The notes: generated by a model not told the origin, from the letters alone. A DNA stretch of 64,000 nucleotides from Myoxocephalus aenaeus (GCA_038501785.1 JBAMJR010000242.1:125001-189000), one strand, 5' to 3'. Shown: positions 26,907 through 46,479, numbered from the stretch's first letter. Made by a program: numbers and translations.

Positions 26907-27597
26907 CTGGCAGTCCAGACAGTGACACACTTGTGGTTTTTACTAATTCATAGTAAAGTTGGTCGAAGTCTGCAGGAGGATTTCATAGCGCTCAACTTTG
27001 TTTTTAAAGCAGCTCTGGTGTCACAAGACATTACGAGTGACCACCGTCTCTGCTGCTCAAGAAAGCTCGTTAGATAATACGCACAAAAAAAGCATGCAGC
27101 AGACGGCGTAACATCTCCTACAAATTGTATTAACTAATGTACATTTGTTAAATAGGAACTTTATTTTTAGGAGGCATTATTCTTCTTCTCTTAAATTTGC
27201 ATTCAGTAGGAAAAGTCTGAATTGTTTTATATCCAAGTCGGGTTATTTGCTGTCAGTTGCTATTTAATTTTTTTAAACGTAATCTGGACAAAAAAAATGA
27301 TAAACACACAACTTTTAAGAAGCTGTCACTTTATCAGCTGGATGAGAGGTCGGTATGGTGGAGTCACTCCTCTGACTCAAGTGTCTGTATCCACATTGAA
27401 AATGTGTGTCTTACCGACCCGCTTTGATGATTTAGTTTCTTTCTCGTTCCCTTTTCTTCAGACACGAGGAGCTGCTGGTCCGGGGAGGTCTGTACGCAGC
27501 CATGTGGACCAAACAGCAGGAAAGACACGACACAGACAGAAACGCAGACCAACAATCAGACCAACAATCAGACTCCAGGCACTTGACGCTGAACTGA
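812..27597 (+). CDS. abcb6: abcb6, ATP-binding cassette half-transporter (3' 15 coding exons; 5' part outside window)
   Basis: ABCB6 is a homodimeric ABC half-transporter linked to porphyrin/haem handling in mitochondrial, endolysosomal and plasma membranes (family knowledge). Coding exons: 812-927, 1048-1169, 1473-1582, 1816-1881, 2010-2135, 4003-4079, 4777-4840, 6676-6761, 7242-7299, 7846-7950, 17741-17915, 18110-18222, 18992-19086, 23866-23934, 27462-27597. All have AG/GT borders and sum to 1518 nt (505 codons plus stop). The protein starts in the membrane domain (FSHLHGLSLRWHLDRRTG), continues with DSLLNFETVKYY, NQTQN and FGTYIIQLY, and ends with a full nucleotide-binding domain: Walker A GPSGSGKSS, Q-loop GVVPQDT, signature LSGGEKQRVA, Walker B GIILLDEATSSLD, H-loop VVAHRLST. 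The tail is hydrophilic (QQSDQQSDSRHLTLN). The N-terminal TMD0 and first helices lie left of the window; no abcb6 exon is visible in 1-811. Identification is by strong recall-level similarity to vertebrate ABCB6. Confidence 0.95.
943..1002. repeat. (CA)n microsatellite in a 120-bp abcb6 intron
   Basis: About 30 CA units fill half of the intron between exons ending at 927 and starting at 1048, only some 15 bp after the donor. Confidence 0.95.
2640..3512 (+). repeat. CTCF-motif minisatellite element, block 1 (9 units)
   Basis: Nine units of about 73 bp (2701-3345) read TTAAAGCTGCATTCTCTCT, then CCTGACCACCAGGGGGCGAC, then TCCTCTGGTTGTATAGAAG. The core is one or two bases from the vertebrate CTCF consensus (known). 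The left flank (2640-2700) and right flank (3346-3512) recur at 16500-17215 and 29515-30230, so the array sits inside a dispersed element. The sequence to about 3830 may belong to the same or an adjacent repeat. Confidence 0.9.
4660..4746. repeat. 12-bp tandem repeat
   Basis: About seven copies of CTAGTACTGCAT, one with TTCAT, end 30 bp before the acceptor of the abcb6 exon at 4777. Confidence 0.9.
5438..5606. repeat. (TG)n microsatellites in abcb6 intron 7
   Basis: Two TG runs (about 5441-5524 and 5579-5606) are separated by a CACATACACA segment. The rest of intron 7 (4841-6675) holds T-rich and poly-A/poly-C runs and no recognisable gene. Confidence 0.9.
5760..6225. repeat. purine block, (C)24(A)9, then pyrimidine block
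   Basis: 5760-5830 is GGA-rich, 5838-5870 is a poly-C/poly-A run, 5940-6050 is purine-rich and 6090-6225 is pyrimidine-rich. This is simple sequence capable of non-B structure; no coding signal. Confidence 0.75.
6636..6674. repeat. (CTC)n tract acting as polypyrimidine tract
   Basis: A (CTC)n repeat directly abuts the CAG acceptor (AG at 6674-6675) of the abcb6 exon starting at 6676. Confidence 0.9.
7171..7241. repeat. (TG)34 abutting the abcb6 exon 9 acceptor
   Basis: The TG run ends in ...TGTAG and the exon begins at 7242. There is no pyrimidine tract or spacer. Confidence 0.93.
7406..7700. mobile_element. hAT-type MITE (CAGCGGTGGAA ... CTTTCTACTAATG)
   Basis: The ends are degraded inverted repeats of the CAGTGGTGGAAG/CTTCCACCACTG type. 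The interior has AAGTAAAAGTCATTCA, AAAGTACAAAAGTACAAG and AAATACCTCAAAATAGTA, typical of a MITE family common in teleosts (recalled). It lies in abcb6 intron 9. Confidence 0.65.
7759..7843. repeat. (TG)42 abutting the abcb6 exon 10 acceptor
   Basis: An uninterrupted TG run ends directly at the CAG acceptor of the Walker A exon. Confidence 0.94.
7846..7950 (+). CDS. abcb6: abcb6 exon with Walker A
   Basis: This 105-nt exon, phase 0 at both ends, encodes the P-loop GPSGSGKSS followed by ILRLLFRFYD and IRIDGQDISK, the ATP-phosphate-binding loop and the strands after it. It follows a (TG)n tract of about 84 nt (7759-7842) with only the CAG acceptor in between, so the usual polypyrimidine tract is absent. 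The donor is AAG/GTAAAC. The next exon is 9.8 kb away. Confidence 0.93.
8003..8495 (+). repeat. CTCF-motif minisatellite, block 2 (7 units)
   Basis: Seven units of about 68-73 bp of the same family as block 1, in the same orientation. Units 1 and 4 are a variant with CACCAGGGTCCGAC, and unit 7 has CACCATAGGGCGAC. The others keep CCACCAGGGGG. The array runs into an (AT)n/(GTAT)n tract (8494-8571). Confidence 0.9.
8494..8572. repeat. (AT)n with (TATG)n core
   Basis: AT dinucleotide repeat interrupted by TATGTATGTATG, directly after minisatellite block 2. Confidence 0.93.
8673..8928. repeat. (CA)n and (TG)n microsatellites facing each other
   Basis: A CA run (8675-8745) and a TG run (8838-8927) are inverted relative to each other across about 90 bp, so a long hairpin is possible. 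Confidence 0.92.
8930..10920. other. abcb6 intron 10, no recognised gene
   Basis: No exon or family-level match is seen. It contains three copies of a 22-bp repeat (TGTGTGATGGTGTTAGTCCA core, 9669-9735) and AT-rich unique-looking DNA. A 65-codon open frame at 10676-10873 has no recognisable motif. Confidence 0.6.
10930..11040. repeat. dispersed teleost repeat fragment
   Basis: AGAAATGGAATATAATAAT, AACTATGTTTTCA and GAAACTAAGAATCGCTATGT match a repeat I recall as abundant in fish. The MITE at 11050 begins directly after it. Confidence 0.5.
11050..11364. mobile_element. MITE copy 1, TIR TACCGTACTTTTCGGGTTAT
   Basis: Near-perfect inverted repeats of about 28 bp, with GCCGCT inside. TA lies at both outer edges, consistent with a TA target duplication (Tc1/mariner type). 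The interior is rich in GCTAGC and AGCAGC motifs. Copies 2 and 3 are at 21754-22109 and 48198-48526. Confidence 0.85.
11685..13155. repeat. 1.47-kb AT-rich satellite (ATCTCATAATTATGACTTT)
   Basis: Alternating units TCTCATAATTATGACTTT and TCTCATAATTTCGACTTT, with TTA/CTA spacers, period about 17-23 bp. CATAATTATG is a perfect palindrome in every first-type unit. Larger segments are duplicated (for example 12060-12240 resembles 12600-12780). One related unit occurs at 25094-25141. Confidence 0.95.
13220..13460. repeat. dispersed teleost repeat (GATTAGCTTAGCTTAGC...)
   Basis: AGCTTAGCTTAGCTTAGCAT, GGGGAAACAGCTGGTCTGG and the reverse-complement motif GCTAAGCTAAGC at 13446 suggest a repeat common in fish. 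Confidence 0.45.
14195..14695 (-). repeat. CTCF-motif minisatellite element, block 3 (6 units)
   Basis: Six units inverted relative to blocks 1-2 (GTCGCCCCCTGGTGGTCAGG on +). The left flank (AGAGAAGTAGAGTCATTTAT) and right flank (CTTCCGCATTGGCTTCACTC, GGCAGAACCGGAGGTTGC) are the same element ends as block 1. Confidence 0.88.
14700..16490. other. abcb6 intron 10, no recognised gene
   Basis: Open frames of 60-120 codons (for example 14654-15010) show no domain, splice support or bias. Low-complexity sequence is minor. I recognise nothing. Confidence 0.55.
16500..17215 (-). repeat. CTCF-motif minisatellite element, block 4 (7 units)
   Basis: Full-length element: left end ACCTGTCAATCAC, GCCCGCCCTAAAGCG, ACATCATGCTGTATTGAAGA; seven inverted units (16656-17165); right end ACTTCCGCATCGGTTTCACT and CAGAAACGGAGGTTGCCGCC. 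Unit cores vary (CACCCC, CGCCCC, CGCCTC). Confidence 0.9.
17741..18222 (+). CDS. abcb6: abcb6 exons with Q-loop and ABC signature
   Basis: Two exons (17741-17915 and 18110-18222) are separated by a 194-bp intron. The first carries LRSHIGVVPQDTVLFND, which contains the Q-loop. The second carries the C-loop signature LSGGEKQRVAIARTI and Walker B GIILLDE. The split codon joins as CAG/GGT/TAT (QGYDTQVGERG), matching ABCB6. The small intron contains a (TG)n run at about 17926-17958. Confidence 0.94.
18223..18991. other. abcb6 intron 12, nothing recognised
   Basis: AT-rich, no exon, no clear repeat. Confidence 0.6.
19190..19480. repeat. dispersed teleost repeat (AGCATGTTAGCATTTGCTAA)
   Basis: TTACAATTCATCCTCAGGGG, AATCCATCCAATGGTTGTTG, AGACATTTCGCTAAAA and GGGGGCGCTAGAGGACAAGT are hallmarks of a very abundant fish repeat (recalled). 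A degraded inverted relative lies at 37880-38060. Confidence 0.65.
19490..21000. other. abcb6 intron 13, no recognised gene
   Basis: AT-rich DNA with a short (AAT)n at 20361-20382; no coding signal or clear element. Confidence 0.55.
21011..21065. repeat. dispersed fish repeat core (GCTGACGCTTTTATCCAAAG)
   Basis: TTACATTACATTTAATTTAG followed by GACGCTTTTATCCAAAGCG and ACTTACAAT is a sequence found in thousands of fish loci (recalled). Confidence 0.7.
21754..22109. mobile_element. MITE copy 2, TIR TACCGTAAAAGTCGGGTTAC
   Basis: Same family and orientation as copy 1, with matched TIR substitutions on both ends (AAAAGTCGGG / CCCGACTTTT) and TA at each edge. The interior carries a local duplication of TAACGTCCGCTAGCTCTCCG. 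Confidence 0.85.
22331..22358. repeat. (GGA)n microsatellite
   Basis: About nine GGA units. The surrounding 22110-23180 shows no gene or recognised repeat. Confidence 0.85.
23799..23862. repeat. (TG)n abutting the abcb6 exon 14 acceptor
   Basis: A TG run of about 62 nt ends in TTGCAG immediately before the exon at 23866. Confidence 0.93.
23985..24400. repeat. cluster of (TG)n, (TG)n and (CA)n microsatellites
   Basis: TG at about 23985-24066, TG at 24154-24199 and CA at 24347-24400, in abcb6 intron 14. Confidence 0.9.
24400..25090. other. abcb6 intron 14, nothing recognised
   Basis: Mixed-composition DNA without exon or clear repeat signal. Confidence 0.5.
25104..25141. repeat. perfect 38-bp palindrome
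   Basis: The left arm TCGATTTAGTGTCTCATAA is exactly mirrored by its reverse complement with no spacer. The centre TCTCATAATTATGAGA is the unit of the 11.7-13.2 kb satellite. Confidence 0.95.
25296..26437. repeat. 21-bp minisatellite, about 54 copies
   Basis: Unit TTGGTTTGTTGTTTGTTTTA plus C, with variants (TTTTTC, TTACTTTTAC, TTTCTTTTAC, TTTCGTTTAC). Because 21 is a multiple of three and the unit lacks stops in several frames, long open frames exist on both strands (448 codons on -, 380 and 311 on +). It lies in the last abcb6 intron, so it is most likely not translated. Confidence 0.95.
26440..26570. repeat. dispersed fish repeat end (GAACAGCGGCCTCCCGG...)
   Basis: GAACAGCGGCCTCC and AAAGTCTTGTGTTTGTTTAA match a repeat end also seen at about 31690-31735 and 40018-40090. 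The 21-bp array probably expanded inside this element. Confidence 0.5.
26865..26905. repeat. (CT)n microsatellite
   Basis: CT run within a longer pyrimidine-rich stretch (26700-26905) in the last abcb6 intron. Confidence 0.9.
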
Positions 27598-29510
27598 GCA
27601 CGAACTTTTATTTTTATTTGTTTTTTAACTTTCTCTTACTTGTTTTCATACGGTGGACACAGTCAGGGTCAAATAATATCAGATGGTCATATTGATTTTG
27701 TGGTGATATAACAATAGCGTCAATACATTAATGGGTGTTTTTAGGCTATATGAATACATTTAGAATTATATTATTCAAACACAATAATATCAACATTCGT
27801 ACTTCGTAAGAGGAAATTCAAAATATGATTAAAAAAATCGCCCCAAAATCGCTCGTATGCACGAGGTCCATTGACTCTTGGTCGGAGCATCAATGGGCCT
27901 CTACATCTGCGATCCCTTTTTCTTCCTGTTGGTGGCGCCGGTTGAATCTCCAGCCTGCAAAAACACGAGTAAAGGGAGGCGCGAGCTGTTTCACGCAGCG
28001 TTACGTTTGTTCTGGTAAAAAAAAAGGAAACTCAAACTGAAGCTGCAGAAAAACAGCAGCTAACAACCAGTAAACACCGTAACGTTAGCTAGCTACCAAC
28101 CACAGCTGCGATGCTAAAGAGCCGACTAAATGTAGGGTGACCAGATGTCCTCTTTTTCCCGGACATGTCCTCTTTTCGAGACCTAAAAAAAGCGTCCGGC
28201 AGGGATTCCAAAAACGTCCGGGATTTTGCTACGTCGGGGAAAATAGTTATTACCCCTTACAAGTTTTGGAAATGGTATCTCCCTCACGTTCCACCTTCTT
28301 GCGCAAGCTCTGACTGTAGAGAGAACTGTCATTGGTCGACCGATCTCAACGTAAATGTAAGTTCACGGCATGCTACACGCTACTGCTACACCCCCCTACT
28401 AAATGGCGAGGCGCTTGTGAAGATTATGTTACTGAGATTGTTTTGGCGAAAACATCCTGGATGGGCTGAGAGCGCCGGGGTCAAAGGTCACTGTTTAGAG
28501 TAAATCTATATCAGCAGCCTGAGGGCCAGAGAGAGGAAGACAGATGGGGACTGAGTGTCGTTACCAATAAAAGCCTCTGAAACCACAACTGTGTCCCGGC
28601 GTTTCTCCGGGAAATGATATTTCGGGGCTCTGCATCCGGACTTCCTCCTTTCAGACATGCACGAAGCAATTTTATGTCTGTTTTATGCAATGTTTAATCC
28701 AGGATCTCACAAAAAGGCGCTGGATACCTTCTCTCTACCTTCTTTTTTATTCCAAAGGTCCTTTTAGGTCCACAAACACGTGAAGACGGCCTCGCTTCCT
28801 GCCACCTAGCGGCTCTTCTGCCTCGGTCATTTATGCCGGAAATTCGTCTCTCGTGCACTTTTCATATTTGTGATTAAATTGTTTGTTTTTTTTGCACATT
28901 GAATAATGAAAACTGCTGAGCATTAGTAAGCTTTTAAAAAAGACATTTTAGTGACAATTTCAAGTGATACATAATTGTCTTGTAATTTTAGAGATCCCCA
29001 CCCAAACGTTTTTCCAATGAAACAATGAAAACTGTAAAAATAGTTTGGTCGCACAAAGGATTGTTGGACTGCAGGTTATAGGAAACCGTAACCTCTTTTG
29101 ACAGCAATTAACATCCAGAACAGGTTTTAATATATGAAAGTATGTTTTATTTGAATTAAATACAGACAAATATACATTATATTGCCTTTTAGTTGATGGT
29201 TTGAAAAAATATGCTCTTCCATTGTTCTTCAAACTGCTGTCTGGATTGATGGATTTGCCCCAGCTTCACAGAACCCCGACTTTGAGTGACTGATCTTTTT
29301 CTTGTAAGAGGTCGGAAAATTGGAAATGAAGGACTTCTGAATCTGGAACCTTGGACACCTGAAATACCTCCTCCTATACTTCTATACAACCCCGACAATC
29401 CCCCGACTTTGCTGCTCCACGGCTGGTTAGAGTCTCCATCAACGTAAACCCACTGTGAAAGGGTTTAAGTTGTAAAACGGAAACACGGACAATTATCAGA
29501 TCGAACAACG
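27598..29510. other. abcb6 3' flank, no further gene
   Basis: The 3' UTR must begin here. The first good AATAAA seen is at 28566-28571 but it may belong to a repeat. A segment at 28134-28260 (GGGTGACCAGATGTCCTCTT, CGTCCGGGATTTTG) resembles a dispersed DNA-transposon repeat. Confidence 0.5.
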
Positions 29511-29514
29511 CCAT

Positions 29515-30230
29515 GGTAACAACCTGTCAATCACCTTGTAGCCCCGCCCTAAAGCATAGTGTGATTTATGGTCTGTTTGACTCTAAATGACCATAATTTA
29601 CTAAATGAACATCATGCTGTATTGAAGAAGACTTGAAACTAGAGATTGAGACATAAACTCATGTTTACAATGTTTACTGAGGGAATACATCAAGAGAGAA
29701 GTAGAGTCATTTATATAGACTTCTATACAACCAGAGGAGTCGCCCCCTGGTGGTCAGGAGAGAGAATGCAGCTTTAACACATGAAGTATAGACTTCTATA
29801 CAACCAGAGGAGTCGCCCCCTGGTGGTCAGGAGAGAGAATGCAGCTTTAACACATGAAGCATATACTTCTATACAACCAGAGGAGTCGCCCCCTGGTGGT
29901 CAGGAGAGAGAATGCAGCTTTAACACATGAAGCATATACTTCTATACAACCAGAGGAGTCACCCCCTGGTGGTCAGGAGAGAGAATGAAGCTTTAACACA
30001 TGAAGCATATACTTCTATACAACCAGAGGAGTCGTTCCCTGTTGGTCAGGCGAGAGAATGCAGCTTTAACACATGAAGCATAGACCATAGACTTCTATAC
30101 AACCAGAGGAGTCACCCCCTGGTGGTCAGGAGAGAGAATGCAGCTTTAACACATGAAGCATAGACTTCTATACAACCAGAGGAGTCGTTCCCAGCTGGTC
30201 AGGAGAGAGAATGCGTTTTTTTTCTCTTCA
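29515..30230 (-). repeat. CTCF-motif minisatellite element, block 5 (7 units)
   Basis: The left end AACCTGTCAATCACC, CCCCGCCCTAAAGC and CATCATGCTGTATTGAAGAA matches block 4. It carries seven inverted units (29721-30215), four with intact CCCCCTGGTGGTC. It lies in the abcb6 3' flank, outside any coding gene. Confidence 0.9.
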
Positions 30231-30639
30231 CTTTTCAGGTTGCGGCCAGAGTCAGACGGCAGCAGTTCACATCTTAGTAGCTGGGCGGTGAAGCTAAACA
30301 GGAAAGGGTAATACCCGTATGATTTCCACAGAAACGCCACCAAATAAATCTCATGTACTTCACTGGTTTCTAAACGTACTTTATTGACTAAATGTTGTGA
30401 TTTGCTGCATGCAACTTTAATACATTTCTGCTAAATTACATCTCATACTCTGTACAGGTCATTACACCAACTGTGAATATGCACATTTCAACCTGCTGGA
30501 CGCGCTTTCGGTCCAAATGTCCCACGCAATTGGAAAGTTGTGTTCTCAACTCCCACCCTAAATGTAAAACAGATCGGTACAGCGACAGACACCAGTACAA
30601 AAACACAGCAGGGAGGGACTGGGATGTAGAGCCGGCCGT

Positions 30640-30674
<35 letters not shown>
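30640..30674. repeat. (AT)n microsatellite
   Basis: Uninterrupted AT run. Confidence 0.95.
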
Positions 30675-30676
<2 letters not shown>

Positions 30677-30830
30677 TTACTCAGGTGGAGGAAGGACAGG
30701 ATGTAATGTACAAGACACACACATCACAAAGTACCACCGCACGTAGAGGACGACACGGACGTTGTTAGTGTGGGGATGGGTTAATATTAGATCATGTGCA
30801 TGTTTCATGTGATGCCTGTCTATGCGATTG

Positions 30831-30831
<1 letters not shown>

Positions 30832-30873
<42 letters not shown>

Positions 30874-30988
30874 GTTGTGCCCTCATTAAAATGCCAAAGC
30901 CAGTCTGTGTAGCAGTGAGGGCAGTCTCAGTGCTTCATATCTTAATCATGATCACCGCCAACCAGTTTCTGTCTCTCGTTTCATGGCC

Positions 30989-31024
<36 letters not shown>
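30832..31024. repeat. (CA)n and (CT)n microsatellites
   Basis: CA at 30832-30866 and CT at 30989-31024. Confidence 0.92.
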
Positions 31025-31029
<5 letters not shown>

Positions 31030-31039
31030 CGTCTTCCTC

Positions 31040-32050
31040 CGGTTAAGACGCACTAAAAAAAGTTCGCCATCTCCTAAATTCTTCAAAATACACTTCGGCA
31101 CGTCAGACACTTTTTTTTGACATCTTCTATTTTATTCCTGTAGGTTTTGGTTTGCAGGTTTTCTTATTGAAATCTTTCTGAGTAGCAACTTTGTTGCATC
31201 GTCGTCGTATCTTTTTACGACGACGATAAACATCCTTATCCTCAACTGTCCTCTGCAAAATAAATTGACAGCACGTGGACGTTTGTTCAAGCCGCTCGCA
31301 ATGAGAGCGCCGTTTATGTCCCGGCTCACATCAGGATCTTCTATTTTAAAGAACTGAACTACGATGGGACACAGTTTCGATGACCCGCATGTTGACTTTA
31401 GGAACTTATTTTATTGGTCGTAGTTCTGCTTGATAAACATTAAACACATTCTCACTCCCAACTAGTCAAATACAGATCGGTCAGTGGCCCTACGCCTCCG
31501 ACTGTGACGTCTACGTACCCGACCGCCGTCAGTTGTGAGACGAGTGTGCGTCAATACACACTTGTTAAATCCACAGTTTCTTTATAGGAGTGTAGGCAAT
31601 AAAACAACTTAGTCGGGGTTAAGATAAGACCGTGGTTGATGTTAACTTAACTACGAATGAGTAACGAGACCACATTGTCAACATAGGACTCTGACAGCGT
31701 TCTCCTGGGTGAAAGTCCTGTGTTTGTTTGACCCGAAGAGGATTATCTCACACTCGCCAGATGTAATAACGGGTGTTTTTTTATACGGAGGCTAAAGGTT
31801 GCCTGACCTCGCTGTGTTATCAGAAGAGTGAGAACATGCTGGAATATGATGATTGGAGATGATTCGTCGACCCTACTCTCCAAAAAATACTGTGTGGAAG
31901 TTTAATCTTGATCTTGGACACACAAGATAATAAATAAATCAAACACAGGAGCTTTTAACTGAGCGATGCAGGTAAAAGACAGCAAGTGGCCTTTGAGTTA
32001 AGATTTCTGTCGGACGCATTTTCATTCACGTTTCTGGTGCACTGAACTTA
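31040..32050. other. intergenic between abcb6 and the unnamed gene
   Basis: Contains a perfect 12-bp-stem hairpin (31198-31209 with 31216-31227, ATCGTCGTCGTA arm) and a repeat end at about 31690-31735. TTTATT at 31131-31136 could be a - strand AATAAA for the unnamed gene, some 1.6 kb past its stop. Confidence 0.45.
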
Positions 32051-32052
32051 CT

Positions 32053-32429
32053 TTAATGATAAGAAGACGAACACAGAAAACAAAACCAAAAGAAACACAG
32101 GGAGAAATTAAAGATGGACGAGGGAGATAAGAAGAAAATGAGATGGAGGGAAGGAGGAAATAAAGGAGAGAGGAAGTTAGAGGAGGATATCAGGAGAGGA
32201 AGAGAGGAGGGAGAGAAATGAAAGACGAGAAACAGTTGTAAAGATAAAACAGAGAGAAAGTTGATTGGCTCTGAAATGTTTAAGTGAGCTGTGACGCTGA
32301 CGCACACACACACACACACACACATGCACACACACACACACGCACGCACAAACACACACACACACACGCACACACAACCCAGCGTAAGCTAGCAATGGTC
32401 TCAGAGTGGTTGTCCTCTGGCTGAACTCA

Positions 32430-32465
<36 letters not shown>
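32053..32465. repeat. purine-rich block then (CA)n runs
   Basis: 32060-32250 is almost all A/G on +; 32300-32380 and 32430-32463 are CA repeats. Confidence 0.8.
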
Positions 32466-32667
32466 GTTCACATTCAGGACACTCCAGTTGGGATGAGCTG
32501 TCATTGCCGTGGTTACTGTCTGAGTTAGGATAGACACACACACCGGCGTCCACCAAGCACACGGCGACTAAAGTCCTAAGTTGTGTGTGTAATGCAAACA
32601 CGCATGTATTGTCTTCTGAGTGTGTGTGTGTGTGTGTGTCCATAATTAATTAGTTTCCCACTCCCAG

Positions 32668-32673
<6 letters not shown>

Positions 32674-32723
<50 letters not shown>
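32674..32723. repeat. (CT)n at the stop codon of the - strand gene
   Basis: About 24 CT units overlap the stop codon, so the mRNA 3' UTR opens with (GA)n. Confidence 0.92.
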
Positions 32724-44089
<11,366 letters not shown>

Positions 44090-45164
44090 CGCTCTGCTTC
44101 TTTTGAACTGGCTTATTTTCTTTCTTTTCTTTCCCTTTTTTGATTTTGTTCTTTATAGTTTGGTTTTATTCTTTTGATTTGATTTCTTCCTTTTCCTCTT
44201 GGTTCATATTCCTTTTCTTCTCCCCTTTAAATCCCTTCTTTTTCCTCTCTTTTCACAGATATTTCTCTGTTTTCTTCGTTACTCTTTTCCCTTTTATTCC
44301 TCTGGATCCTTTTTATTCCCGTCTCTTATCGCTCTGCAGCTTCCTTTGAGTTCTCCAGTTGGTCCTCGAACTTTTCCTGCTAAATCTTCACCAAGCTGCA
44401 AAAACAGATTCTTGCAGTCGTTCTCTTCCCTCTCTTTCAGAATAATTTATTGAAAATCTCCAAATAAAGAGGGAACATTAGTTTTCGGCTGACAGGTTGA
44501 TATTCCGTCTTTCTCTGAACTTCAGAGATTTCACACAAATGTTGATCTACAACATCTGTGATCGTTAATACAAAATTCAATTTATTCTCTTTTTGCTTTG
44601 TTCCTCCTTGTTTTTTTCTGGATAAAAAAAAAAAAAAAAGAGCAAAACTTGTGGTTGGGATTTCCGTCTTTCTAGATTTGTCTCAGTATATTTTCTTCTT
44701 CAGACACCAACATCCTCTTGTGGTTCTGACCCTGAAATCCTTTTCTCACACTTCTTCTTCTTTATTCTTCTTTTCTTCTGGTTTTCAGAGGGTTCAATAT
44801 ATCCAATAGTCCCTAAAGGCTCCAATTCAGACTTTTTGGATTGTTCTTGTGTCTTCTTCTTCTTCTTCTTCTTCTTCTTCTTCTTCTTCTTCTTCTTCTT
44901 CTTCTTCTTCTTCTTCTTCTTCTTCTTCTTCTTTATTAAGATTTATTTCAACCGATCCAGACGGAGCAGCTTCAGGCTCTGTGTTGGTTGGGAAGGTGAT
45001 AGATCATCCGGAAGTCAGAAGATGTTGTCCTCTCAAACGAGACGTATTCCTCAAAGGACAGATCCTGCTTGTCTTCTTTCTTTTGGGACGACCCGCTCGT
45101 CCTGCAGACTCTCAGTGGCTCTTGAGACTGGAACGTCCTGCAGCTCTGCAGAAGTAGTCCTGCT

Positions 45165-45213
<49 letters not shown>
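44090..45213. repeat. pyrimidine-rich block with (CTT)27 and (CT)25
   Basis: The + strand is heavily T/C from 44100, with (CTT)n at 44852-44933 and (CT)n at 45163-45213. It lies directly upstream of the - strand gene's start codon, so any promoter or 5' UTR of that gene is embedded here. Confidence 0.85.
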
Positions 45214-45217
<4 letters not shown>

Positions 45218-46015
45218 GCTCTGACATGCCAGTGGGATAGAGAGGGGAGGATATGAAAAGAGAAGAGTCCAAAAAGGAGTAAAGGATGAGTGGGAGAATG
45301 ATGGGAAGAGAGAGAGGGGAGGAGATGAGGACTGGTGTGAGGAAATAAAGGGAGGAAGAAGAGAGAGGGTTAAGAAAAAGAAGAGAGAGATGGACCGGCA
45401 TGAAAGAAGAAAGGACATTAAAAGTGAAAGAAAATAAAACATGAGAAATGACAGGATCTGCAAAGAACAGAGAAAAAGAGAGGAACGAGAAGAGAAGGAG
45501 CAGAGCAAAAGGAAAGAAAAGAGGGAAAAAGGGAACAGGGAGGAAGTGAGATGAAGTGGATGGGGGAGTGTAAATGAGATAATCAGGGAGAAAATATGAT
45601 AGTAGGAGAGGAAGAAAGTAAACTATAGTGGACGGAAAAGGATGAAAGAAAGAAAAGACGGTAAGGAGAGGAAACTGTGAGGAAAAAGAGGGAAGCGAGA
45701 AGGGAGTGGAAAGGGAAGGAAATTACATTGAAAAGTGGGTAAAGGATGAGAGGAAAAGCAAGAGATGGATGAAAGAGAGGACAGAAGGAACGAAGAGAGG
45801 AATGGAAATGGGAAGGAAGAGAGAAGAGGAGGGAAGAGAGGAAAAGAGAGGCCCAGAGGAAGAGGGCAAAGGGAGAAAGGGAGGAAGGAAAGGATGAGAG
45901 TGAGGGGGCAGGGAAGGCCAAGAGAGGAAAAGATTCAGAAATGGGACACAAGAAGAGGAAAAAGTGAGGAAAACCAGTGGAGAGAGAAGGGAGGAGAGGA
46001 CATGAGCGATGGCAG
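45214..46015. repeat. purine-rich block (A/G)
   Basis: About 800 nt almost purely A/G on +, non-periodic, starting exactly where the pyrimidine block ends. Confidence 0.85.
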
Positions 46016-46042
46016 GAGGGTTTGCGGTTGCAGGTTTTCCCT

Positions 46043-46061
46043 CCAGTGCGCCCTCTAGTGG
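46043..46061 (-). promoter_or_regulatory. CTCF-like site
   Basis: The - strand reads CCACTAGAGGGCGCACTGG, very close to the vertebrate CTCF consensus (known). It lies between two divergent genes, just beyond the purine block. Binding is inferred only. Confidence 0.5.
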
Positions 46062-46479
46062 TGAGATATGTGTAGTGCACATATGTCTGGTCCTCAGCAG
46101 GGTCAGAGGGTCATGGACTAACAGAAGCAGTTTGCAGTGCAAAGTTTAGAAATAAAGCTATATGCAAACGAAATGACTGTTGTTGTGTTCTCCCCAATTA
46201 ACTATTGGACAAAGATGAATAAAAACACAACTATAGTTCCTTTATTTTTACCACAACAACGTGAAAATGTCCATATAAATATGTATCAATTCTCACGTGA
46301 GGTGAAAGCACAACACCAGTCTGGTGAAAACATGCATTGTGGTGGATTGTGGGACAGAGAATACAAAGAAACCAATTATACTGAAGTAAAACCAGATGTC
46401 ACTTTCAGTTGTTTTTTATTACGGAGTTTGGGAATTCATCTCTTTATTTTGTTTACATGTAGTGGCTGAATGTCGATAT

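Noticed and set aside
28165..28503. 112-codon open frame downstream of abcb6
   Set aside because: Overlaps a probable dispersed DNA-transposon repeat; no domain, no splice partners, and no convincing start context.
28566..28571. AATAAA as the abcb6 polyadenylation signal
   Set aside because: Nearly 1 kb after the stop and close to a repeat; too weak to list as a separate feature without transcript data.
44836..45240. Open frames with poly-Phe or poly-Ser runs
   Set aside because: Created by (CTT)n and (CT)n microsatellites.
45583..46142. Ser/Leu/Phe-rich - strand frames of 139-165 codons
   Set aside because: Artefacts of the purine-rich block; composition follows the R/Y bias and not a protein family.
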